Source of the DNA: Candidatus Poribacteria bacterium
Lineage (GTDB): Bacteria; Poribacteria; WGA-4E; GCA-2687025
Direction of reading: 5' to 3'
NCBI GenBank assembly: GCA_018644665.1
Contig: JABGQA010000138.1
Coordinates: forward strand, 149,710 to 213,709
Length of the DNA stretch: 64,000 bases
The notes beneath the pieces are model-generated. The model made no database searches and was not told the DNA's origin. It saw only the letters and a program-made list of their open reading frames with translations. A program made the position numbers and the translations under genes. Within the stretch, counting starts at the first letter, position 1. Every line of letters begins with the position of its first letter. This document shows positions 1 through 8,077 of this stretch, in pieces.

Positions 1-306
1 CCCGCCGCAAAGCTCGACGACGGCCTGTTCGACATCGTCATCGTCAAGCCGGTGAGCCGGATGGAGTTGGTCCGGACGCTGCCGAAGGTCTACTCCGGCA
101 AGCACATAGACCACCCGGCGATCGAGGTAATCCGCTCGTCAACGGCCCGTATCGAGACGGACGCCCCCCTACGCAAGCTGCTCGATGGCGATGTCATGGG
201 TTCCGAGGCGTTGGACTCACGCGTGCGGGCCGGGGCGCTTCGCGTGCTGACGCCTCAGTCTTCGCCGTTGGTTCCGGTCGGCTCGTCGCTGACGTCCTCG
301 CCGTAG
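1..306 (+). CDS. Diacylglycerol kinase-like protein, C-terminal fragment (5' end outside window)
   Basis: The frame is open from base 1 (no start in the window) to the stop at 304-306. The fragment begins with a DDGLFDIVIVKP-like strand and continues with a KHIDHPAIEV-type segment. It closes with a GDVMGSEALDSRVRAGALRVLTP stretch split by short loops, the usual C-terminal beta layer of the LCB5/YegS diacylglycerol kinase family (lipid binding and end of the kinase fold). The catalytic N-terminal domain lies upstream. The last 17 or so codons run antisense across the 3' end of the response-regulator gene, a 52-bp convergent overlap. The family assignment rests on the C-terminal third only, so a broader lipid-kinase identity is possible. 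Confidence 0.72.
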   Translation, partial: PAAKLDDGLFDIVIVKPVSRMELVRTLPKVYSGKHIDHPAIEVIRSSTARIETDAPLRKLLDGDVMGSEALDSRVRAGALRVLTPQSSPLVPVGSSLTSSP

Positions 307-1655
307 CGATCCAGCTTGCGGTACAGGGTGCGCAGGCCGATGCCGAGCATGTCCGCCGCCTTCGTCTTGTTCCCGTCCGTCGCCTTGAGCGTGCGCAGGA
401 TCGCCTCCCGCTCGATATCGTCCATGGACCGCCCGACTTCGACGAGCTCCGACGGCCTCGCGGGGGAGCCGTCGCGGAGCGAGTCGGGCAGGTCCGCCTC
501 AGTAATGACTGCTCCCTCGACGCTCAGGACGAGGAACGACATGAGATTGCGGAGTTCGCGGACGTTCCCCGGCCAGTCGTATCGGCGGAATGCGTCCATC
601 GCCGATACGCCCAGCGGCTTGGGCGGGACGCCGTGCTCCTCCGCTGCCTTCATCAGGTGATGCTCGGCCAGTACGGGCATGTCTTCCCGCCGTTCTCTTA
701 GCGGCGGTATGTCGATGGGAAACACCTTGATGCGGTGGTACAGGTCTTCCCGGAACGTGCCGTCGCGCACGGCCTCCTCGAGTTCACGGTTCGTCGACGC
801 GAGTATGCGCACGTCGATGGGAATCGCGCGCGTGCCTCCGACGCGCATGATCTCGCGCTCTTCGAGTACGCGCAGGAGCTTCGCCTGCGCGTCCATCGTC
901 ATCTCGCCTATCTCGTCCAAGAGCAGCGTGCCGCCGTTGGCTTCCTCGAAATACCCCGGCTTGTCGCGCGAGGCCCCAGTGAAGGCGCCACGGTTGTAGC
1001 CGAACAGCTCGCTCTCGACGAGTTCCCGCGTGACGGCGGCGCAGTTGAACGGCAGAAAGCGCGCCCGCGCCCGCGGGCTAAGGTTGTGTACCGCGCGCGC
1101 GGCCAGTTCCTTGCCCGTGCCGCTCTCGCCGAGGAGCAGCACCGTCGCGTTCGTCGGCGCGACGCGACGGATCTTGCGGAACACCTCCTGCATCGCCAAC
1201 GACGAACCGATCATGTTCTCTAGGCCGTAGACGCTATCCACCTGCTCCCGAAGAGTGACGTTCTGCCGTTCGAGTTCGTGCTTCTCGACGGCCTTGCGCA
1301 CGCGCGCGCGCGCCGTTTGGATGTCCAAGGGCTTCTGCAGGAAATCACCCGCGCCGGCCTGCATGGCGTCCACAGCGCCCTCCACGGACCCAAACCCTGT
1401 GACGACGATCACCTGGAGTTCGGGGCGGGCCTCCTTCGCGTGGCGCAGAAGCTCCTGTCCGTCCATCTCGGGCATCTTCAGGTCCGTGAGCAGCACGGCC
1501 ACGTCGCGGCTCTCGATGATCCGCAACGCCTCGACGCCGCCGGCCACACCGACGATGTCGTATCCCTCACCGCGGAAGATCCGGCCGGTCTGCTCGCGTT
1601 CGGCGGCGTCGTCATCGACGATCAGGATCGTCGGCCCTTCGGCGGGGTCGGTCAT
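255..1655 (-). CDS. Sigma-54-dependent response regulator, NtrC/AtoC type
   Basis: This 466-aa protein has the full NtrC-type layout. An N-terminal receiver carries acidic residues D14-D16, phospho-acceptor D58, T86 and K108. A central AAA+ domain has Walker A GESGTGKE at 176-183, the sigma-54-contacting GAFTGA loop at 223-228 and Walker B with D247/E248. The C-terminal Fis-type helix-turn-helix includes NKTKAADMLGI. It should activate sigma-54 promoters when phosphorylated by the histidine kinase encoded just upstream, with which its start codon overlaps by 4 bp (ATGA). Target genes are unknown; the adjacent sugar operon on the same strand is a candidate. Nothing in the catalytic motifs is missing. 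Confidence 0.95.
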   Translation of the reverse strand: MTDPAEGPTILIVDDDAAEREQTGRIFRGEGYDIVGVAGGVEALRIIESRDVAVLLTDLKMPEMDGQELLRHAKEARPELQVIVVTGFGSVEGAVDAMQAGAGDFLQKPLDIQTARARVRKAVEKHELERQNVTLREQVDSVYGLENMIGSSLAMQEVFRKIRRVAPTNATVLLLGESGTGKELAARAVHNLSPRARARFLPFNCAAVTRELVESELFGYNRGAFTGASRDKPGYFEEANGGTLLLDEIGEMTMDAQAKLLRVLEEREIMRVGGTRAIPIDVRILASTNRELEEAVRDGTFREDLYHRIKVFPIDIPPLRERREDMPVLAEHHLMKAAEEHGVPPKPLGVSAMDAFRRYDWPGNVRELRNLMSFLVLSVEGAVITEADLPDSLRDGSPARPSELVEVGRSMDDIEREAILRTLKATDGNKTKAADMLGIGLRTLYRKLDRYGEDVSDEPTGTNGED

Positions 1656-2428
1656 TCGATGGCGCTCGCGTGTGTTGGTAGTGGGATGCGTAGGGACACC
1701 GTGGTACCGGCACCCGGCGAGGCCTTGGCGTCCGCCGCCCCTCCGTGCATCTCGGCGACTTCGCTGACGACGGCCAGCCCGAGACCTGTGCCGTCCTCCT
1801 TCGTCGAGTAGTAAGGCTCGAACGCCCGACGCCGCGCAGCCTCGTCCATCCCGGGCCCCGTGTCGGCGAAGGAGACCACGACGTCGGTTCCGACGGCTGC
1901 CACGGTCACGCTAAGTCTACCGTCTTCCCCGATCGCCTGAAAGGCGTTCACTATCACGTTGAGGAAGGCCTGCCGCAGCAAGGCCGGGTCCGCCACCGCG
2001 GCAACCCCTTGTGGCACTGAGCGCGTAATCTCGACGCCCGCGCGCGCGGCCTCGGCCTCCATGAAATCGAGCGTCTCGTTGACCAGCGCCCCGATGTCCA
2101 TGTCATCCGGGCGGAACTGCATCCGGGCGTAGCGCTGGAAGTCCGACAGTATCCGCTCCAAGCGATCGACCTCGCGCCGCACACGCCCAACGTCCGCGAG
2201 CACCGCGTCTCGATCCGGCTCCGACTCCCCGGCCAGGTCTTCCTCCAGCAGTTGTAGGGTGATGCTCATGGTGTTCAGCGGGTTGCGTATCTCGTGGGCG
2301 ATGCCGCGCATCACCGTCTGCCGAAGCGAATCGCGCGGACCTGCCGGGCCCGAGGCACGACGGCGCAGCAGCAGCGCGGTGATGGCGCTGCCGAGCACAC
2401 AGCCCAGGATGCCCGTGACAATCCACAT
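1652..2428 (-). CDS. Membrane-anchored sensor histidine kinase
   Basis: A short 258-aa kinase. One N-terminal transmembrane segment (about residues 3-22) is followed directly by a HisKA dimerisation helix with phospho-acceptor H45 in IAHEIRNPLN. The HATPase domain has an N-box (NVIVNAFQAI), DTGPGMD G1 box, and a GTGLGLAVV G2 box. There is no periplasmic or PAS sensor domain, so the signal is probably sensed through the membrane segment or a partner protein. It overlaps the response-regulator gene by 4 bp, which implies translational coupling and a cognate pair. No strong ribosome site precedes the ATG. A 213-bp gap separates it from the TPR gene upstream. Confidence 0.92.
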   Translation of the reverse strand: MWIVTGILGCVLGSAITALLLRRRASGPAGPRDSLRQTVMRGIAHEIRNPLNTMSITLQLLEEDLAGESEPDRDAVLADVGRVRREVDRLERILSDFQRYARMQFRPDDMDIGALVNETLDFMEAEAARAGVEITRSVPQGVAAVADPALLRQAFLNVIVNAFQAIGEDGRLSVTVAAVGTDVVVSFADTGPGMDEAARRRAFEPYYSTKEDGTGLGLAVVSEVAEMHGGAADAKASPGAGTTVSLRIPLPTHASAIE

Positions 2429-2641
2429 CGACGGCTCACATGAGGTGGGAACAGGCGTGCAGTGTAATGCCGGCGCCGCGAGCGGTAAAGACAGGCGAGG
2501 CGGGTGGCGTCCACGACGGAGGCAGGTCGTCCTCGCACTGCACGTGGGATTGGATGTGGAGGCGTCCGCTGCGTGTCGCGCTGTCGTGACAGTGCGGGGC
2601 GCGAACCCAGCGTCAGCATGGATGGGGCCTACCCGGCCCTG

Positions 2642-3790
2642 CTACTTGGCCCGGTCCCCTGCGATCTGTCGGTGCCGTTCCGCGCCGTCGATATCTCCGA
2701 GGGCGTCCAACGCCCGCGACAGGTTGAGGTGGAACGCGGGCACGTCGCCACCGACGCGAATCGCCTCCCGGAACGCCTCCGACGCCATGCCCGGCTTCGA
2801 CTCGCTCATGGAGCACGTGCCGAGCGTGTTGTAGTACGCGCCGACCGTCGGATCGAGCCGGATCGCGGCAATCGCGTCCCCCTTGGCCTCCTCGGTGATA
2901 CCGAGGCGTAGGTACACGTGCGCCCGCATGTCTCGGTAGGACGCGTTGCCCGCGTCGGCCTCGATGGCCGATCCCATCGGGGAGAGCGCCTCGCGCGCCT
3001 GCCCACCGCGCATGTAGTGATCCGCCAGCAGGAACCATCCGCGCGCGTCGTCGGGGTTCTGCCGGGCCGCCCGCGAGAGCCGCTCACGCTCCTGGGACCG
3101 CACTTGCAGCGCCTGGAACCGTTCCATCATCTCGCGCGACCGATCGGCATTCCCGAGCATCCGGTACAGCCGTCCCAGGTGGAAATACGGCTGCGCGGCG
3201 AACGGGGCAAGCCGCGCGGCCTCCATGAGCGACTGCTCGGCCTCGTCGGTCTGCCCCGTCCCCAGATACGCCTGCCCTAGGTAGCGGTGCAGGAGGTCGT
3301 TCTCCGGCCGCCAGACGCGAACGCGCGTCAGCGCCTCGATGGCCGGCGCGAACTCACCCAGCGTGACGTATTCCTGGCCCAGCAATAGGTGCGCGCGCGC
3401 ATGGTACGGGTCGACGCGACACGCGTGTTCGAGCGCGGCGACGGCCGCCTTCGGATCACGCAGACCCGAATGCGTCGCGGCGAGGAGATAGAGCGTCTCG
3501 ACATCGTCCGGGTGGCGTTCCAGCACGCGTCGACAGCGGTCGAGGGCGTCGGTGTTCCGCCCGGTCTTGCGATACAACTGGATGAGGTATACAGCGGCCT
3601 CGAGACGCCCAGGCTCTATCGCAAGCGCCGCCTCAAACGCCCGGATGGCGGCCTCGTCGTCGCCGGCGATGGCAGCGGCGTAGCCCTCGTGCGCCAGAAC
3701 GATGAACTGATTGCCGGCGTCCTCGGCCAAGGACGCGCCCGCGAGGGCAACGGTCAGCCATACTACGCCAAGCAGGTGGGGCGCCGGCAT
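2642..3790 (-). CDS. Secreted tetratricopeptide-repeat protein
   Basis: 382 aa with an N-terminal signal peptide (about residues 1-22, cleavage after SLAE or nearby), so it should act in the periplasm. The rest is a solenoid of about nine TPR units, for example repeats with AAIRAFEAALAIEPGRLEAA and AVAALEHACRVDPYHARAH patterns. It probably serves as a protein-interaction scaffold; no catalytic domain is visible. Its start lies 4 nt after the stop of the DUF6263-like gene, so it is the last gene of the run that starts at the dehydratase. A role in carbohydrate uptake or processing is guilt by association only. Confidence 0.85.
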   Translation of the reverse strand: MPAPHLLGVVWLTVALAGASLAEDAGNQFIVLAHEGYAAAIAGDDEAAIRAFEAALAIEPGRLEAAVYLIQLYRKTGRNTDALDRCRRVLERHPDDVETLYLLAATHSGLRDPKAAVAALEHACRVDPYHARAHLLLGQEYVTLGEFAPAIEALTRVRVWRPENDLLHRYLGQAYLGTGQTDEAEQSLMEAARLAPFAAQPYFHLGRLYRMLGNADRSREMMERFQALQVRSQERERLSRAARQNPDDARGWFLLADHYMRGGQAREALSPMGSAIEADAGNASYRDMRAHVYLRLGITEEAKGDAIAAIRLDPTVGAYYNTLGTCSMSESKPGMASEAFREAIRVGGDVPAFHLNLSRALDALGDIDGAERHRQIAGDRAK

Positions 3791-3794
3791 TGCG

Positions 3795-4745
3795 CTACTC
3801 GTCCGCGGGTAGTTCGAGACGTTCGATGACCGACACGGACCGGACGGCCATATCCGACGCCGTGGGGGTAGCGAGGCCGGGTATCGTGAGTTTCATGCTC
3901 ATCGCGCCGTCCGACTTGATCTCGCCCTTGACCGGCCAGCCGTCGTCGGCGGAGATGTCGATGACGCCCTCGGACGTCATCTTCTCCAGCCGCAGCTCCA
4001 TCTCGGCGAATCCGAGCGATGTCGTCGTCGGCTCCGATGGCGATGTGATCTCGGATGTCGCGCTCATCGGGATGGTGGTCTGGCCGTCGATTTCGCGCGG
4101 CGGGCCAAACGTCCACAGCATACTCACCGCCGCGGCCCCCACCATCGGCAGCGTGATGGTCGACTCCGTCTCCCACTCGTCGACGGCGTCCTCGGGGTAG
4201 ATGGGCAGGAACGACTGGTACATCCCGGTCATCGACTCGTCACCGACGATGCTCTCGACCTGCTCCAAACTGAGCGCGTTGACACCGTCGGCTTCGAGGA
4301 CATCCTCGACGATGTCGGTGAGCCCGTTGACCTCGATCACCTTACCGCGCGGGGAGATGCGCATCGTGAACGGGCGGTCGATGAGTTTGCGGTATGTCAC
4401 GCTCTGCTCGGACTCGCCGTCTTCTGTGTCGACGTCGAATCCGCCCATCTCGCCCATATCCACCTTGACCACCACGCGGCGGAATCGGACTTCGATCGTG
4501 GCGTCTCCCGTTTCGGCGTCCACTTCGCTCACACGCTGCTCCAGCGTGTACCACATCGTCTGCTTCGTCGTCTGCGGAAACGGGATCTCCACGTCCGTCT
4601 CCGTCGCGAGGGTGTGACGGAACAGATACCGGTCGCCTTCACCGAGCCGCAGGCGAACGGGCCCCGCCGCATGGGACGCCAACGCCACGGCGGCAAGCGC
4701 CATCGCCATGAAGCCGAATGCGCGCCGTCGATGTGATGCCGTCAT
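3795..4745 (-). CDS. Secreted DUF6263-like protein
   Basis: I chose the ATG at 4745 because a GGAGG sits 10 nt upstream on the coding strand and because it then overlaps the M42 peptidase stop as ATGA. A longer upstream frame exists but has no ribosome site. The 316-aa product begins with a basic n-region and hydrophobic core (about residues 10-27), a Sec signal ending near SHA. The mature part reads as a beta-rich protein: a YLFRHTLATETDV-type start, an EQRVSEVDAETGDATIEVRF segment, and a TMRISPRGKVIEVNGL motif. This is the pattern seen in DUF6263-type secreted proteins of unknown function. It belongs to the operon with the M42 peptidase and TPR genes. Confidence 0.75.
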   Translation of the reverse strand: MTASHRRRAFGFMAMALAAVALASHAAGPVRLRLGEGDRYLFRHTLATETDVEIPFPQTTKQTMWYTLEQRVSEVDAETGDATIEVRFRRVVVKVDMGEMGGFDVDTEDGESEQSVTYRKLIDRPFTMRISPRGKVIEVNGLTDIVEDVLEADGVNALSLEQVESIVGDESMTGMYQSFLPIYPEDAVDEWETESTITLPMVGAAAVSMLWTFGPPREIDGQTTIPMSATSEITSPSEPTTTSLGFAEMELRLEKMTSEGVIDISADDGWPVKGEIKSDGAMSMKLTIPGLATPTASDMAVRSVSVIERLELPADE

Positions 4746-5821
4746 CGGGACATTCCCTCCAGATGCACGTCGCCGACGCGCCGCGCCAACTGCTCGCACA
4801 GATCCGCCGTCTTCGCCAGGTCATCGAGAGAAACGACCTCCGAGGGCGAATGGGTGTACCGCGTCGGCACGGCAAGCGCCGCCGTGGGGATGTCGAGGGA
4901 GGGCAAATACGCGCCGTCCGTGACGACGCCAACGACGATCTCGCGTTGCGTCGGTATCCCCGCCGCGTCCGCCGTGCTCTCGATCCACTCTACGAGGAAT
5001 TCCGGCACGAGGAGGCCGTTCAGCGAGCCACGGCCGTGGAAGTCCATGATCTTCACAGCCGGCCCACCCCCGAGACGCACGGTGTTGCGGCCTTTCAGGT
5101 CGGGGGTATCGGCGGCGGGCGTGATGTCCAAGGTCAGCGCCAGGTCCGGGTCGAGACGCTTCACGGCGGGGATGAGCCCGCGCAGGTGGAACTCCTCCTG
5201 GACGTTCGCCAGCAGGTGCACGACGCCCGGGGGTGGGTCCTCGGCGAATCGCCGCGCCAACTCGCATAGCGCCCAGCATGATATGCGGTTGTCGAGCGTC
5301 TTGCTCATCACCTTGTCCGGCCCGAGCCGGCGGAAGTTCGGCGCGAACGTCACGAACGTCCCCACGCGCACGCCCATTTCGGCGGCCTCCGACGCCGAGG
5401 CGGAGCCGATATCGATGTACCACTCTTCCACTGGCGGAACGGTCCAGTAGTCCGCGGGCGGGGTCAGGTGATGGGAGGCAAGACCGATCATGCCAGGGAT
5501 CGGCTCGTCGTCGCCGAGCGCCATCACCGCGGAGCCGAGCGCCGCGCGTCTCCCCACGCCTCCTACGCGTTCGACGCGCAGAAACCCGTCGTCGGTGACG
5601 TCCCGCACCACGAACCCGATCTCGTCCATGTGCGCACAGAGAACGACCGACGGCGATCCCGTGCCGAACGTCGCCGTCACGTTCCCCTGCCAGTCCACGG
5701 TCACGTCCGACGAGTGACGGCCGAAGGCATCGGCCATGTGACGGGTCATTCGGCTTTCGCGCCCGGCAGGGGCGAGGATGTCGCAGAGAGCGCGGAGTTC
5801 GGCGATCGCGGCGTCGGTCAC
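4742..5821 (-). CDS. M42-family metallopeptidase (FrvX/endoglucanase-type aminopeptidase)
   Basis: 359 aa, the standard length for the M42 family of cytoplasmic di-metal aminopeptidases. The metal ligands are in place: H64 and D66 in CAHMDEIG, the bridging D177 in LDNRI, catalytic E209 and adjacent E210 in VQEEFHLRG, and an H in the C-terminal RYTHSPSEVVS motif. It should remove N-terminal residues from peptides; some homologues were once annotated as endoglucanases. There is no signal peptide. It overlaps both neighbours by 4 bp (ATGA at 4742-4745 and 5818-5821), so it is translated in series with the sugar kinase and the DUF6263-like protein. Confidence 0.92.
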   Translation of the reverse strand: MTDAAIAELRALCDILAPAGRESRMTRHMADAFGRHSSDVTVDWQGNVTATFGTGSPSVVLCAHMDEIGFVVRDVTDDGFLRVERVGGVGRRAALGSAVMALGDDEPIPGMIGLASHHLTPPADYWTVPPVEEWYIDIGSASASEAAEMGVRVGTFVTFAPNFRRLGPDKVMSKTLDNRISCWALCELARRFAEDPPPGVVHLLANVQEEFHLRGLIPAVKRLDPDLALTLDITPAADTPDLKGRNTVRLGGGPAVKIMDFHGRGSLNGLLVPEFLVEWIESTADAAGIPTQREIVVGVVTDGAYLPSLDIPTAALAVPTRYTHSPSEVVSLDDLAKTADLCEQLARRVGDVHLEGMSR

Positions 5822-7287
5822 GGGCGGAGATCCTTCGTCGCGGCGTAGATGCGCCGGTAAACCGCCCGACGCCGGTTATGTATGGCGCGCGTTTCCGGGC
5901 GTGGTTCGAATCGCGCCCCCAGCCGCGTCATCGCATGCGCGGCATCCGCCATCGTCTCGTGGCGCCCGTGCCCGACAGTGGCGAGCATCGCGGCGCCCAG
6001 CGCGCCCGTCTCCATCTCCTCCGTCACCTGCGCCGGCACGCCGACGACATCGGCGCGGATCTGCGTCCAGATGTCGCTGCGCGCGCCGCCGCCGCTTACG
6101 ACGAGTTCCCGCACAGGCTGCGAGGAACATGCCTCCGCCAGCGCGATGATGTGCCAGACCGCGTATGCCACGCCTTCCAAGACGCTGTACGCCAATTCCG
6201 CCTTGCCGTGACGCCGACTGAGGTTCACCCAGATTCCGCGCGCCTGCGCGTCCCAGACCGGGCTACGCTCGCCGTCGAGATAGGGCAGGAATATGGGCAG
6301 GTCGACGGAGGGGGTAACGCCCTTCGCCAGGTCCAGCAGGTCATCGAAGCAGGAGATACCGAGCGCCTCCCTGGCCCACGCAAGCGCGTCTGCCCCGCAG
6401 TTCGTAAGGCCGTAGAGCACGGAGTTCTTCTTGTCGAACGGCAGAGCCAGGAGCCCTTCGTGCCGAATCCGCAGGTTCGACACGCGAATGCCGACGATCT
6501 CGGACGTGCCGGCATAGTCGAACGCGGCCGCCTCGCGGTATACCCCCGTGGCAAGCATGCTGCAGAAGGCGTCTATCCACCCGATGATGACCGGGACGCC
6601 GATGTTGATTCCCATCGCCTCGCGCGCTTCGCGCGTCGTGTACCCGGCGTTGCGATAAGACGGCGTGAATCGCGGCAACTGCGATGGACGCAGCCCGATG
6701 TCCTTCAGGTACTCCGCGTCGGAGGCGCCCGTGGAGCTGTCCACGATGCCGACGAACGACTGGAGGTCCGAGCACACCTCGCCGCAAAGCTGCAGGGCGA
6801 TGTAGTCCTTCGCGTGACACACCCATTGGGTGCGGTTCGCGATCTCGGGTTCGTTGTTGGCGACCCACCGGAACTTCGCGGCGGGCATGGCGGGCGAGAA
6901 CGGCACGGAGATCCCGAACAGGTTGTGGATGCGCGCCTCATCGTACTTGTCGCTGAGGAAGGCCGCCTCCTCATGCGCGCGCGCGTCCTGCCAGGTGATC
7001 GCCGGCCGTGAGGGCTTCCCGTATTCGTCGAGAAACGCCAGCGAAAAGTGGCCCGATACGCCGACGGCGACGACCGTGCCGGGGTCCACACCCGTGGCCC
7101 GGATGCGATCCCAGCACTCCAGCACGGAGGCCCACCACGCGTCGGGATCCTGCTCGACGTGGTCCAGGGCCGGCCGCTCAACCGGGACGACCGCCTGCTC
7201 TAGAGCCACGCGCACCCCGTCCGCGTCAAACAGGCCGACCTTCGTCGCTGTAGTACCGAGGTCGATACCGAGGAAGTACTCCGGCAA
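5818..7287 (-). CDS. FGGY-family carbohydrate kinase (xylulokinase-like)
   Basis: 489 aa. The N-terminal ATPase fold begins with the phosphate-1 motif GIDLGTTATKVG (residues 7-18). The C-terminal half has the FGGY phosphate-2/adenosine region, VVSGGGARSDIWTQIRADVVG, split here as it occurs in xylulokinases. ATP-dependent phosphorylation of a pentulose or related sugar in the cytoplasm is the expected reaction. Substrate cannot be fixed from sequence: xylulose is most likely, with gluconate or ribulose as alternatives. The gene follows the DUF6807-like gene by 20 nt and overlaps the peptidase gene, so it is part of the same transcript. Confidence 0.88.
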   Translation of the reverse strand: MPEYFLGIDLGTTATKVGLFDADGVRVALEQAVVPVERPALDHVEQDPDAWWASVLECWDRIRATGVDPGTVVAVGVSGHFSLAFLDEYGKPSRPAITWQDARAHEEAAFLSDKYDEARIHNLFGISVPFSPAMPAAKFRWVANNEPEIANRTQWVCHAKDYIALQLCGEVCSDLQSFVGIVDSSTGASDAEYLKDIGLRPSQLPRFTPSYRNAGYTTREAREAMGINIGVPVIIGWIDAFCSMLATGVYREAAAFDYAGTSEIVGIRVSNLRIRHEGLLALPFDKKNSVLYGLTNCGADALAWAREALGISCFDDLLDLAKGVTPSVDLPIFLPYLDGERSPVWDAQARGIWVNLSRRHGKAELAYSVLEGVAYAVWHIIALAEACSSQPVRELVVSGGGARSDIWTQIRADVVGVPAQVTEEMETGALGAAMLATVGHGRHETMADAAHAMTRLGARFEPRPETRAIHNRRRAVYRRIYAATKDLRP

Positions 7288-7307
7288 CGCGCTGCTCCCG
7301 CGTCAGG

Positions 7308-8069
7308 TCAGATGGCTGGGGTGTCGTCCGAGTGCAGAAGGAGATGGCACCGTAGATGCAGCCCGTCAGTCGGAAATGGCGCCGGGGCCTCATGCGTCAG
7401 CATGATGATGCTCGGGAACCAGAACTCGCCCAGTTCGTCGGGGTTGTCCGCGTGATCCACGAGGACCATCCCTGCCTTCCCGTCGCCTAGCGGGCCGACG
7501 GCGCTCATCCACTCCGCGGGATGCGCCTCACGCGCTCTCGAGTCGTCGCGAGCCGAGGATGCCACAGCTCCGGATTCGAGGATGCTGGTCGCCGCCCGCG
7601 CGGAGAAGTGGAACGGAGCCTTGACCTGCTCTTCGAGCGATAGCACGTGCGAGTGCCAGTCGATCCGCCAAGACGAGCCGCTCACCCGCGAGTAGTTGAT
7701 GTCGCGCGTCTCCTCGCCGATGGGGTCGCCGTCGCCGTTCGTGTAGACGAGACGCTCCGTGAACCCGTCGCCGCGAACGTCCGTGAACTCTACGTGGTGC
7801 ATCGCGCCGCACGGGCCGTAAGGCGGTTCGTCCCAGTCGGACCATATGTTCGACGCACCGTTGTGACCGTGCAAGCCGTAGGCCAGATAGAACCCGGTCT
7901 GGTGGGGATGGTCACCCGTGCCGGAGCCCCGAGCGACGCTGCCCTCGGCGACGTTGAGCGGCCAGAAGTAGGGCCGACGAGCGCCGATGAAGCGGTACGC
8001 CCCGGCGAGCGCATCGCCCTCGAAGATACGCAGCTGATCGTACGTCTGTTCGGTTCGGTAGTCGGACAT
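7308..8069 (-). CDS. DUF6807 (PmoA-like) family protein
   Basis: 253 aa, cytoplasmic. The hallmark is a HPHQTGFYLAYG segment following YFWPLNVAEG, matching the DHPHH...GH pattern of DUF6807, often labelled methane-oxygenase-PmoA-like although it has no relation to methane oxidation. These proteins occur next to Gfo/Idh/MocA dehydrogenases and sugar enzymes in FCB/PVC genomes and are presumed to act on sugar derivatives; the activity is unproven. It lies 8 nt downstream of the dehydratase stop and 20 nt upstream of the sugar kinase, so it is co-transcribed. The central region with repeated SSARDDSRAREAH is more divergent than the ends. Confidence 0.75.
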   Translation of the reverse strand: MSDYRTEQTYDQLRIFEGDALAGAYRFIGARRPYFWPLNVAEGSVARGSGTGDHPHQTGFYLAYGLHGHNGASNIWSDWDEPPYGPCGAMHHVEFTDVRGDGFTERLVYTNGDGDPIGEETRDINYSRVSGSSWRIDWHSHVLSLEEQVKAPFHFSARAATSILESGAVASSARDDSRAREAHPAEWMSAVGPLGDGKAGMVLVDHADNPDELGEFWFPSIIMLTHEAPAPFPTDGLHLRCHLLLHSDDTPAI

Positions 8070-8077
8070 CGTTCACG

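Noticed and set aside
5900..5930. tRNA T-arm-like GGTTCGAATC on the plus strand
   Set aside because: It lies inside the FGGY kinase coding sequence, and no cloverleaf with acceptor and anticodon arms can be built around it.
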